Under the pieces are notes generated by a model. The model ran no database searches. It saw only the letters and a program-made list of their open reading frames with translations, and had not been told where the DNA came from. From NCBI GenBank assembly GCA_028818995.1, contig JAPPMR010000840.1, forward strand, positions 1-5,998: DNA of 5,998 bases, read 5' to 3'. The stretch comes from Candidatus Poribacteria bacterium. GTDB taxonomy: Bacteria > Poribacteria > WGA-4E > WGA-3G. The number at the start of each line of letters is the position of its first letter. Position 1 is the stretch's first letter. The position numbers and the translations under genes are program-made. This document shows positions 1-5,925 of the stretch, in pieces.

Positions 1-42
1 TTTAGTGGAGGACAGGGTGATTGGGGACCAGGTACGGATTAA
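1..42 (+). pseudogene. Upstream remnant of the LamG gene, ending in an in-frame TAA
   Basis: Frame 1 from the window edge reads FSGGQGDWGPGTD and then stops at 40-42. Immediately after the stop the same frame continues TDIGAHITLHMGL into the downstream LamG fragment. The F-x-G-x-x-x-D-W start and the D-I-x-x-x-I-T-L segment correspond to the first strands of a LamG domain, so both pieces were probably one coding sequence. The gene continues off the left edge of the window, so its full length and any signal peptide cannot be seen. A sequencing error at the TAA is the main alternative. Confidence 0.5.
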
Positions 43-72
43 ACCGACATTGGTGCTCACATTACATTGCAC

Positions 73-540
73 ATGGGCTTAATGCCGGAAAAAGCAGGTT
101 GGGCAATTATCGCGGGCATATCAAGATCAGGGAATAATACTTATGTGATCGCGTGGTCAGACCAATCACGGCTTGACTTTAATATCTGGAACGGTGCTAA
201 AGAAACGTGGCCCTTTCACAGTGTGGCGCAGCTTGCCCTGAATGAATGGCATCATGTTGCTGGTGTTTACGACGGTTCCGAAGCCATTATTTATGTCAAT
301 GGTGAGATGGATAGTAAGAAAAAATTTGAAGGCGACCTTAAACACAATGGCGAGAATTTTTGGATGGGTGCCAGAAAAGTCGGTGGGCTTGCTTTCAGCG
401 GACTTCTTGATGAACTTCGCCTCTATAACCGCGGTCTAAGTCAAGCGGAGATTGAAAAGAACCGTGACGCGGTAGGACTTGCTATTGAGCCTGCCGGGAA
501 ATTGACACTCACCTGGGGAACAATAAAAATGTCCAAGTAA
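73..540 (+). CDS. LamG/concanavalin A-like domain protein, C-terminal fragment (5' part disrupted)
   Basis: This reading frame gives 155 residues from ATG 73; a TTG at 67 is also possible. It matches the second half of a LamG (laminin G-like jellyroll) domain: EWHHVAG at residues 58-64, IYVNG at 73-77, and the closing strand pattern FSGLLDELRLYNRGLS near 108-123. Such domains usually sit in secreted or surface proteins and bind carbohydrate or protein ligands. No signal peptide or first half of the jellyroll follows this start, so the ORF is not a complete gene. Upstream in the same frame, positions 1-39 read FSGGQGDWGPGTD, which fits the start of a LamG domain, then TAA at 40-42. The likely explanation is an older, longer gene with a nonsense mutation, or a sequencing error. 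The tail KLTLTWGTIK after the domain resembles a conserved C-terminal tag that I recall from related proteins. No good ribosome binding site precedes ATG 73. Confidence 0.72.
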   Translation: MGLMPEKAGWAIIAGISRSGNNTYVIAWSDQSRLDFNIWNGAKETWPFHSVAQLALNEWHHVAGVYDGSEAIIYVNGEMDSKKKFEGDLKHNGENFWMGARKVGGLAFSGLLDELRLYNRGLSQAEIEKNRDAVGLAIEPAGKLTLTWGTIKMSK

Positions 541-584
541 GACTAAGGACATCGTCTTGAGGAACGGAAGAAATTAGGTATTTT

Positions 585-776
585 ATACCATTCTAATTGA
601 CATATTTCCATAATAAACTGTAGGTCGGGTAGAGTTTGCGACACCCGACATGGAAACCTTATCTATAATCATATGTGTCCAAATCAACGCCAAATGCGCT
701 TTTTGGCATTTGTCGGGTGTCGCTTTGTTCTACCCGACCTACGAAAGAATGCTGCATAATCATTTAAGAATGGTAT
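585..776. repeat. Nested inverted-repeat element (MITE-like or paired REP-like)
   Basis: An imperfect inverted repeat fills most of the gap between the LamG fragment and the LON gene. The outer ends are ATACCATTCT (585-594) and its reverse complement AGAATGGTAT (767-776). Spacers of 25 and 24 bases lead to longer inner arms at 620-650 and 711-742, which share GTAGGTCGGGTAG at the outer side and CGACACCCGACA at the inner side, differing only in a short central stretch. Each inner arm is itself a hairpin (GTCGGGT paired with ACCCGAC). The core holds a further small palindrome, CAAATGC (691-697) with GCATTTG (706-712). No transposase is encoded. The nearly equal spacers suggest one element of about 192 bases with terminal inverted repeats, not two chance hairpins. 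No clear target-site duplication was found. Confidence 0.7.
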
Positions 777-790
777 TAGTTAGATAAATT

Positions 791-796
791 AAGGAG
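791..796 (+). promoter_or_regulatory. Ribosome binding site of the LON-domain gene
   Basis: AAGGAG lies six bases before ATG 803 and is a near-consensus Shine-Dalgarno sequence. It fixes the start codon of the LON-domain gene. It lies just outside the upstream repeat element. Confidence 0.85.
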
Positions 797-802
797 TTTC
801 GC

Positions 803-1456
803 ATGCAAACGGATCCGAATCACATAGAAGAAAAAGAGCTTCCGCTTTTTCCGTTGAATGTTGTGCTGTTCCCTGGTGGTTTGCTCCCGTTACACATTTT
901 TGAACAACGGTATCGTGAAATGGTAAAGTTTTGTATCAGAAACGAATCGTCTTTTGGGATTGTAATGATTGAAGAAGGTGAGGAGGTCGGGGAAGCAGCG
1001 AAACCTTGTAAAATTGGCACTGCAGTTGATTTAGTTGAAGTTAATCGGTTGCCAGACGGACGTATGAATATCATGACCTCTGGACACTCTCGCTTTGAGA
1101 TATTAGAAGTTAAGGACGAACTCCCATATTTAGTCGGGCGAGTGCGAATGTTAGATACGTTAGACACTGAACCAGACACCAGTCTCGAAGAAATTGCTGC
1201 TAAAACACGTGAACTCTACATTGAATATGAAACTTTGTCGAGTTACTTGATATTTAGCTGGCAAGCACCAGATGAAAATCCAGAGCATCCGCAGCAATTA
1301 GCATATCAAATTGGGACACGCCTGCGCATTCCACTCAATGAAAAGCAGGAACTTTTGGAAATTGCCTCATTTGATGAACTCCTCAAACGTGAAAATGAAA
1401 TTCTGAAAATTCAGAATCAACAAATAGTTTTCCAATTGTCAGCGCGAAATAATTGA
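803..1456 (+). CDS. Stand-alone LON substrate-binding-domain protein
   Basis: The 217-residue product matches the N-terminal substrate-binding domain of Lon proteases (LON/PUA-like fold). The opening block at residues 13-37 has LPLFPLNVVLFPG, then PLHIFEQRY, which is typical of the family. Further family-like segments are FGIVMIEEGEE (about 51-61), IGTAVDLVEV (about 72-81) and a GRMNIMTSGHSRFEI stretch (about 86-100). The C-terminal third is rich in charged helix-forming residues. The AAA+ ATPase and Ser-Lys protease domains of Lon are absent, and the length is normal for stand-alone members, so it is not a truncated protease. Stand-alone LON proteins are widespread in bacteria; their role is poorly defined and may be protein binding or help in proteolysis. 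The cytoplasm is the expected location, as no signal peptide or membrane segment is seen. A strong AAGGAG site supports the start. The phosphatidyltransferase gene follows after 73 bases on the same strand. Confidence 0.92.
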   Translation: MQTDPNHIEEKELPLFPLNVVLFPGGLLPLHIFEQRYREMVKFCIRNESSFGIVMIEEGEEVGEAAKPCKIGTAVDLVEVNRLPDGRMNIMTSGHSRFEILEVKDELPYLVGRVRMLDTLDTEPDTSLEEIAAKTRELYIEYETLSSYLIFSWQAPDENPEHPQQLAYQIGTRLRIPLNEKQELLEIASFDELLKRENEILKIQNQQIVFQLSARNN

Positions 1457-1529
1457 AATATGATTAATAGGACACGACTTTTGTTAGTGTTTACATTGGT
1501 GTGTAGACACCGGTAGGTCAGAGAGATCC

Positions 1530-2144
1530 ATGGCGTTCAAGGCTCCTATTCACCAATTCACTGAAACCCGAACGATTCATATTTCAGGGAGAGATTTCTT
1601 ATATATAAGTAATCTGATTTCAATGTTCAGGCTGCTGATTGCCCCCCTCATCTTTTGGGTAATTTACAAGGAAAATTATAAACTCGCTGTTGTAATAGGA
1701 GGTGTGGCGATTGTTTCGGATTTGTTGGATGGATTCTTTGCGCGTGTGCTAAATCAACACTCGGAACTTGGTTATATTCTTGACCCCGTCGCTGACAAGG
1801 TTGCTATTGGTGCGGGAATTTTTGCTCTTGTCCTATCAAATACTACATTTCCGATTTGGGCATTTGCTATAGTAATTTTTCGAGACGTTGCAATTGTGTT
1901 GGGTAACGTGTATCTGGCTTATAAGGCAAAGATGATCACTCGTTCAAATTGGTGGGGCAAATGCACCAGTTTCTCTTTGTCGATCGCAGTGATACTTTAC
2001 CTTATTCATGCGGTACAATCTAAATTGTTCCCGGAATGGATTGCCTTTTTTACTCTCTGCGTTGCTCTTGTATTTGTTGTAATCTCAGCAGTAAGTTACG
2101 CACGACACATGTTCCGTGTACTAAAAACGGAAGTTACAGACTAA
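1530..2144 (+). CDS. CDP-alcohol phosphatidyltransferase family protein (PgsA-like)
   Basis: The 204-residue integral membrane enzyme transfers a phosphatidyl group from CDP-diacylglycerol to an alcohol, releasing CMP, during phospholipid synthesis at the cytoplasmic membrane. The full family signature is present: D64-x2-D67-G68-x2-A71-R72-x8-G81-x3-D85-x3-D89, with all four metal-binding aspartates intact. A downstream R118-D119 and G143-K144-x-T146 arrangement resembles the GKxxT region of PgsA. About six hydrophobic segments are visible (near 30-46, 51-66, 90-104, 108-129, 146-162 and 168-190). Glycerol-3-phosphate (phosphatidylglycerolphosphate synthase) is the most likely acceptor, but the acceptor cannot be read safely from the sequence; a cardiolipin-synthase-type or inositol-phosphate-type enzyme remains possible. 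The hydrophilic N-terminus of about 25 residues is somewhat long. The start at ATG 1530 has only a weak purine-rich GAGAGA ahead of it, and a short hairpin (GGTGT 1498-1502 with ACACC 1507-1511) sits just upstream. The nearest in-frame upstream stop is at 1485. Confidence 0.93.
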   Translation: MAFKAPIHQFTETRTIHISGRDFLYISNLISMFRLLIAPLIFWVIYKENYKLAVVIGGVAIVSDLLDGFFARVLNQHSELGYILDPVADKVAIGAGIFALVLSNTTFPIWAFAIVIFRDVAIVLGNVYLAYKAKMITRSNWWGKCTSFSLSIAVILYLIHAVQSKLFPEWIAFFTLCVALVFVVISAVSYARHMFRVLKTEVTD

Positions 2145-2230
2145 AATCAAAAAAGGTTTGATGTTATCTATACAAATAATATGGGAAACCTCAGTAGTGG
2201 TAAAAGTTGCAAGAGGTTGGGAAATCTAAA

Positions 2231-2662
2231 ATGGAACTCTATTTGAATCCATCAGATGTTGCTGAAGTAATTGGTGTTGACGAGGAAATTATAAAACAGA
2301 CATTGAATCGGAAACACCCAGAGATAGAACCCTTTCTACGTACTGTTGCAGCGCCTGCTGAAGAAGAGAACGCAGAACCGAAGGCCATTCTACAGTTAAG
2401 GATTGATGGTTTAGCACCATTGATAACACAACTTAGTTACAATATCCCCACTAATGAAATAATCGAAAACCTAATTTGCCAAGTCGTCCATATTGCCTAT
2501 CTTAATGAAAATAACGAAAAATTGGAAAAGGAAGTAGCTGAACTTCGAGAAAAAGTGAAATTGCTTCAAGAGGAAAGGGCTGATTTGCGGGTACAAATTA
2601 ACAACTTTCAAGAAGAGAAAGCGAAAACGTGGAAAGACCGATTATTCAAACTTGGTAATTGA
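2231..2662 (+). CDS. Uncharacterised protein with HTH-like N-terminus and C-terminal coiled coil
   Basis: I do not recognise the family. The 143-residue product (from ATG 2231) has three visible parts. Residues 5-28 (LNPSDVAEVIGVDEEIIKQTLNRK) follow the spacing of MerR/excisionase-type helix-turn-helix segments, with DVAEVIGV as the first helix and turn. Residues 50-90 form a mixed hydrophobic segment with IRxDGLAPLITQL-like character that could be a small folded domain. Residues 91-132 are a heptad-rich coiled coil (LEKEVAELREKVKLLQEE). The tail KTWKDRLFKLGN is basic and amphipathic and might touch the membrane. Role is unknown: a DNA-binding dimer or a scaffold protein are both possible, and the HTH call is weak. 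A TTG start at 2207 would add eight residues; ATG is preferred, although the AGAGG at 2212-2216 is 14 bases away, which is longer than ideal. The gene lies 37 bases before the membrane protein gene and was probably co-transcribed with it. Confidence 0.75.
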   Translation: MELYLNPSDVAEVIGVDEEIIKQTLNRKHPEIEPFLRTVAAPAEEENAEPKAILQLRIDGLAPLITQLSYNIPTNEIIENLICQVVHIAYLNENNEKLEKEVAELREKVKLLQEERADLRVQINNFQEEKAKTWKDRLFKLGN

Positions 2663-2699
2663 ACACACAACTTGTTATGCTGATTTGTTATTAAGATTT

Positions 2700-3326
2700 A
2701 TGAGAAAACAGAAACGAAATCAGTTAATTGCTATCATTTTTTTTCTAATTAGTTTTATTTTTCTTTATGTAGAACCGGAAAACGTATCATGGATGCCGGA
2801 TCGTGTGGTTCAAAGTAGTATACTGATAAAGGGTATCTCATTCGTACTACTCAGCATTGCAGCAATTCTTGCTGGAATTGCCTTTGAAAATAAACGACAA
2901 ATTGCCATAATATCTGGTATTGGCTTGGCAATGGGACTCGGCTTTCTATATCTTCCTGTCCCTTCAATTTTGCGCGGTTCAGCGTTTCACCTTTTGTTTG
3001 CAAGTGCAATTTCATTTGGCATGACGACCACCGCTATACGGGTTGCAACGGTTGTATCTGGAATTTGTACTTGTATCGGGGTCTTCTTTCTTTACCAACC
3101 TTTTTTTTCATCACTTGGCGGCACTGCACTATACTTACTGCTGCCGGGGATTATTGTTTTCTCGATTGTCTATTCACAGAAGGCAATGTGTGAACGGATA
3201 TCCATCGGTTTCATAGCTTTAGGATTAATTTCTCTCTGCCAACCGTTTCTGATAATGTTTTATCAAACAGGTTTTCAGTTACTGCTTGCCGGATTGACAG
3301 GATTTATTGTTGTGGTACATCGATAG
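2700..3326 (+). CDS. Multi-pass membrane protein made of 48-residue repeats, function unknown
   Basis: The 208-residue product is very hydrophobic, with about seven to eight membrane segments. It starts with a basic MRKQKR, which suits a cytoplasmic N-terminus, followed at once by a membrane helix. The protein looks internally repeated: FLYLP at 82-86, FLYQP at 130-134 and SLCQP at 178-182 are exactly 48 residues apart, and each is preceded by a GI/GF...G helix and followed by a G-x-x-x-x-LL helix. A fourth, more diverged unit with FLYVEP at 21-26 sits 61 residues before the second, with a longer loop (about 27-43). Each unit reads as a two-helix hairpin. No transporter, enzyme or receptor signature was recognised. 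ATG 2700 is preferred; a TTG at 2652 would overlap the previous gene and add 16 residues without a hydrophobic signal. No strong Shine-Dalgarno is seen for either start. The gene follows the coiled-coil gene by 37 bases. Confidence 0.82.
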   Translation: MRKQKRNQLIAIIFFLISFIFLYVEPENVSWMPDRVVQSSILIKGISFVLLSIAAILAGIAFENKRQIAIISGIGLAMGLGFLYLPVPSILRGSAFHLLFASAISFGMTTTAIRVATVVSGICTCIGVFFLYQPFFSSLGGTALYLLLPGIIVFSIVYSQKAMCERISIGFIALGLISLCQPFLIMFYQTGFQLLLAGLTGFIVVVHR

Positions 3327-3360
3327 TTTATCTTTTAATGAAGGCAACGACTTGCTTACC

Positions 3361-3388
3361 TTGATAACAATATCCAATTGGCATAAAT
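3361..3388 (+). promoter_or_regulatory. Possible weak sigma70-type promoter before the oxidoreductase
   Basis: TTGATA at 3361-3366 matches five of six bases of the -35 consensus. An AT-rich ATAAAT at 3383-3388 lies 16 bases on and is a poor -10. The site lies in the 100-base gap between the membrane protein and the oxidoreductase, the largest gap in the plus-strand gene run. It is a weak match and could be chance; read-through from upstream genes is the alternative. Confidence 0.25.
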
Positions 3389-3426
3389 CAGCAAATTCTT
3401 CTTGGAACAACATGTAAAAGTTGCCT

Positions 3427-4551
3427 ATGACATCAGCAAAAACCACGAAAATTGTCATTGTCGGTGCTGGTGTTATTGGTGCTTGTTTAGCTTACCACCT
3501 ATCCCTTCGCCCGCGAAATGTTATAACTGTTCTTGAACGCGATATTCCTGGTGCTGGTGCATCGGGGCACTCCTTCGCATGGGTAAATGCTTTTGGGAAA
3601 GATCCGCGTGATTACCATACACTCAATCGGCGTTCATTAGATATGTGGTATCGGTTAGCGCATGAGCTTGATGCGGATATTGGCATTCACTATGGTGGTG
3701 AGATGCGATGGGAGGACAATCCTGACTGTGCGGTGCAGTTGGAACGCCGTATTCGGCAGCTCCAAACGTGGGGATATCCGTGCAGGCTCATTTCACGAGA
3801 TGAGATGTTAACATTAGAACCCGATCTACTTCCAGGTCGCGTGGCGGCTGCATCGCATTCCGAAGCAGACATCCACGTAGAAACAGATAAATTCATTTCC
3901 GTATGCCTTGAACGCGCACAAAAATCAGGCGCAATTGTACATTCAAAAACCAGAGTCACAGATTTCGTTACACGAAACGGAAAAATTGCTGTTGTCAAAA
4001 CACCTAATGCCGAATATGAGTGTGATGTTGCAGTTTTGGCAAGTGGTGTTCAAACGACTGAATTGGCTTCCTTACTTGACGTCTACATTCCGCAACAGAA
4101 AAGTCCAGGTATTGTTATTCAGACAACACCGTGTGCGCCTGTTTTAAAAAATGTCGCAGTCATTCACGCACCACCGGTGGGCGATAATTATCAACACCTG
4201 CATCTGCGACAACTGACTGACGGAACTCTCAGAATAGGGCAAGGAACGCAAGAAGGAATAAACCGAGACGATTCACAGGAACGTGCTGACGCACTCCTTG
4301 CTCAAGCCAAAACCTATCTGCCAGCGATAGCAGATGCAGAAGCAATTCCGACTCCTGTGGGTTATCGTCCGATGCCGCTTGATGGGTTTCCAATACTCGG
4401 ATTTACCGAAGCAGTACCGAACCTATATATAGCGTTGATGCACAGCGGTGTAACCTTAGCACCTTTGGTGGGTGAGATGGCAACGATAGAAATTGTTGAC
4501 GGTGCGTGGGTAGATTGGTTTGCACCCTATCGATTGGAGCGGTTTGGGTAG
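3427..4551 (+). CDS. DAO-family FAD-dependent oxidoreductase (glycine/sarcosine oxidase-like)
   Basis: The 374-residue product belongs to the D-amino-acid-oxidase-like FAD oxidoreductases, which oxidise amine C-N bonds of amino acids or N-methylated compounds. The Rossmann dinucleotide site is G13-A-G15-x-x-G18 after a KIVIV strand, with E37 at the end of the second strand, the usual ribose contact. Other family marks are GASGHSFAWVN (43-54), a VAVLASG strand (201-207), GYRPMPLDGFPILG (312-325), and MHSGVTLAPLVGE (338-350), where the FAD isoalloxazine usually rests. Length is normal for the family. The substrate cannot be fixed from sequence; sarcosine, glycine, D-amino acids or a related imino acid are candidates. 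No signal peptide is seen, so it should be cytoplasmic. The start is ATG 3427; TTG 3421 would add two residues, and an in-frame TAA at 3415-3417 blocks further extension. The ribosome binding site is weak. The TAG stop lies inside a small palindrome (4548-4575), and the next gene is convergent. Confidence 0.93.
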   Translation: MTSAKTTKIVIVGAGVIGACLAYHLSLRPRNVITVLERDIPGAGASGHSFAWVNAFGKDPRDYHTLNRRSLDMWYRLAHELDADIGIHYGGEMRWEDNPDCAVQLERRIRQLQTWGYPCRLISRDEMLTLEPDLLPGRVAAASHSEADIHVETDKFISVCLERAQKSGAIVHSKTRVTDFVTRNGKIAVVKTPNAEYECDVAVLASGVQTTELASLLDVYIPQQKSPGIVIQTTPCAPVLKNVAVIHAPPVGDNYQHLHLRQLTDGTLRIGQGTQEGINRDDSQERADALLAQAKTYLPAIADAEAIPTPVGYRPMPLDGFPILGFTEAVPNLYIALMHSGVTLAPLVGEMATIEIVDGAWVDWFAPYRLERFG

Positions 4552-4575
4552 GCATGCCCGGAAAGACACGCCTAC
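4548..4575. repeat. Small palindrome between convergent genes, overlapping the oxidoreductase stop
   Basis: GTAGGCATG (4548-4556) pairs with CACGCCTAC (4567-4575) with a single mismatch around a ten-base loop. It lies between the convergent oxidoreductase and substrate-binding-protein genes and could slow transcription from both sides. No T-run follows on either strand, so an intrinsic terminator is not proven. Its GTAGG...CCTACAGAA outline matches the ends of the larger palindrome near the right edge of the window, pointing to a degenerate copy of a dispersed repeat. Confidence 0.5.
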
Positions 4576-4589
4576 AGAACTAAGGATTA

Positions 4590-5738
4590 CTAAAAAAGTT
4601 CTAATTTGCCATTCTTGACAATCAAGATTTTCGGTTCATAAATTGCATCCCCATTTTCATCAAATGAAAACTTGCCTAAAATAGTGTCAAAATCACTGAT
4701 ATTAGCGAGGGCATCTCGAATATCTGCTGCATTATGGGATTTTGCGTTTGCAATCGCCTTTGCCAAAATATAAAGTGTGGCATAAGAGCGGGCAGCAAAG
4801 TTATTCGGTGCTATACTGTATGTTGCTGTATAATTCTCTATAAAGGCTTGATTACCCGGTGTATCAACTGCAGAACCCCAGCCTACAAACGTGATTGCAC
4901 CTTCAGCCGCTTCGCCCGCGGCTTCAACATCAGCATCGGTTAACGTCCGAATGATAAATGGCGCGGATATACCAAGTTCGTGACTCTTGCGAAGAATTTC
5001 AGGCTTTTCTCCCGGTAAAGATGAGACAAAGACAGCATCAGGATTTAACGCTTTTATCCGCGTTAACTGCTCCGTAAAATCGGTGGTTTCACCACCTTGA
5101 AATGTCTCAGTACCAAGAATTTTAACTCCCTTCGCTATAAGTTCTTCTTGTACTGCTTTGTCTCCATCAGTGGAAAAATCATCGGTTTCATCATATAAAG
5201 TAGCCACATTTTGATAGTTAAGTTTCGCGTGCGTTGCTTCAACACCGTTAGGCACTAATACATCTGTGGTAAGTGCGACTCGAAAAGTAAAATCACTGAT
5301 AGCACTGAGGCCACGTGCAGCGGATGTTGGACTTATTGCGACAATCTGATGTTCTTTTGCAATAGGAAAAGTCTGTTTGGTCGCTGAAGAGGTCGTCGGT
5401 CCAAGGATAACAGAAACGCCATCTTCTTTGATTAGTTTGTTGTAAGCCTCAATTGCGCCTTCCACGGTACCTTGATCGTCAACAGTAATAAACTTAAGAT
5501 TCAAACCTGCGAATTGTGAGTCGTTAATTTCATTGAGAGCCAATTCAAATGCCTGTTCTACGTATTTTCCAAATGCGGTAGCGTTTCTTCCTGTCTGGGT
5601 TAAGACAACACCGATAGCAATTTCTTCACTTGGGGTAGGTTCAACGATTTGCGGAATCCGTTCACAGCCAGATAAACCTACAAATATAGTAATAATTGCG
5701 AATGCAATAGTTATTGTTGAGATGTTTCTTATGTTCAT
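4590..5738 (-). CDS. ABC transporter substrate-binding lipoprotein, branched-chain amino acid (LivK) type
   Basis: The 382-residue product is a periplasmic-binding-protein type I fold of the Leu/Ile/Val-binding family (Peripla_BP_6), the solute-capture part of an ABC importer. The N-terminus is a lipoprotein signal peptide: basic MNIR, a hydrophobic stretch to about residue 20, then lipobox L22-S23-G24-C25, so the mature protein should be anchored by lipid on Cys25. A Pro/Glu-rich linker follows. The binding domain begins near residue 40 with IAIGVVLTQTG, then FGKYVEQAFELALNEIN (56-72), VDDQGTVEGA (86-95), ILGPTTSSAT (111-120), AISPTSAA (134-141) and FRVALTTD (152-159). The C-terminal FDENGD (359-364) is also a family hallmark. 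Length is typical. The ligand may be branched-chain or other amino acids, amides or urea. No permease or ATPase genes (LivHMGF) lie in the window. The start is ATG at 5738 (minus strand) because AAAGGAG lies just upstream; a TTG at 5759 would put the signal peptide further in. Confidence 0.94.
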   Translation of the reverse strand: MNIRNISTITIAFAIITIFVGLSGCERIPQIVEPTPSEEIAIGVVLTQTGRNATAFGKYVEQAFELALNEINDSQFAGLNLKFITVDDQGTVEGAIEAYNKLIKEDGVSVILGPTTSSATKQTFPIAKEHQIVAISPTSAARGLSAISDFTFRVALTTDVLVPNGVEATHAKLNYQNVATLYDETDDFSTDGDKAVQEELIAKGVKILGTETFQGGETTDFTEQLTRIKALNPDAVFVSSLPGEKPEILRKSHELGISAPFIIRTLTDADVEAAGEAAEGAITFVGWGSAVDTPGNQAFIENYTATYSIAPNNFAARSYATLYILAKAIANAKSHNAADIRDALANISDFDTILGKFSFDENGDAIYEPKILIVKNGKLELF

Positions 5739-5742
5739 AAAA

Positions 5743-5749
5743 CTCCTTT
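5743..5749 (-). promoter_or_regulatory. Ribosome binding site of the substrate-binding lipoprotein gene
   Basis: The minus strand reads AAAGGAG followed by four bases and ATG. This strong Shine-Dalgarno decides the start at 5738 over the upstream in-frame TTG at 5759, and places the basic MNIR plus hydrophobic signal sequence at the very N-terminus, as expected for a lipoprotein. Confidence 0.87.
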
Positions 5750-5786
5750 GATAACACAAAACGTTTCAAATAATTAGTTTACTTAT

Positions 5787-5803
5787 GGCATATAGGGTAT
5801 GCC
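5787..5803 (-). promoter_or_regulatory. Small hairpin or operator-like palindrome in the leader of the lipoprotein gene
   Basis: GGCATA (5787-5792) and TATGCC (5798-5803) form a perfect six-base inverted repeat around five bases. It lies between the predicted transcription start (about 5818) and the ribosome binding site, so it would be in the 5' leader of the mRNA or could bind a repressor dimer. A role is inferred from position alone, and a short palindrome of this size may be chance. Confidence 0.35.
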
Positions 5804-5824
5804 TTCTTCTTTTGCAACATTATA

Positions 5825-5852
5825 ATTATACCATTGTCGTGTTGTAAGTCAA
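5825..5852 (-). promoter_or_regulatory. Strong sigma70-type extended -10 promoter of the lipoprotein gene
   Basis: On the minus strand TTGACT (5852-5847) is followed after 16 bases by a perfect TATAAT (5830-5825), preceded by TGG, which gives an extended -10 element. The -35 matches five of six consensus bases. A second TATAAT abuts it at 5824-5819 but is too far from the -35. Transcription should start near 5818, giving a leader of about 80 bases before ATG 5738. This is the clearest promoter in the window and makes the gene an independent unit. Confidence 0.75.
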
Positions 5853-5925
5853 GTTGAATTGCTCTGGAACACAATTCGGGTGTGTAAAGTTTTTGTCACT
5901 TGTTAGTTCACGGATTATGCGGATT

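Noticed and set aside
725..760. Possible promoter TTGTTC...CATAAT before the LON gene
   Set aside because: The spacer is 24 bases and both boxes are weak; no promoter can be supported here.
585..776. CRISPR array reading of the repeated GTAGGTCGGG segments
   Set aside because: There are only two copies, in inverted orientation and with internal symmetry, and no cas genes are present.
820..1179. Minus-strand ORF opposite the LON-domain gene
   Set aside because: It lies fully within a well-supported gene on the other strand and has low-complexity Ser/Pro-rich composition typical of antisense frames.
1460..1516. Tiny ORF of 18 codons (MINRTRLLLVF...) between the LON and phosphatidyltransferase genes
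   Set aside because: It has no clear ribosome binding site, no recognisable features beyond a short hydrophobic run, and its length is expected by chance.
2158..2182. Possible promoter TTGATG...TAATAT before the coiled-coil gene
   Set aside because: The spacer is only 13 bases, too short for a sigma70 promoter.
3341..3364. AAGGCAA...TTACCTT inverted repeat after the membrane protein gene as a terminator
   Set aside because: The stem is short, AT-rich and mismatched, and no T-run follows it.
3690..3998. Minus-strand ORF opposite the oxidoreductase
   Set aside because: It overlaps the conserved FAD oxidoreductase and shows no domain features.
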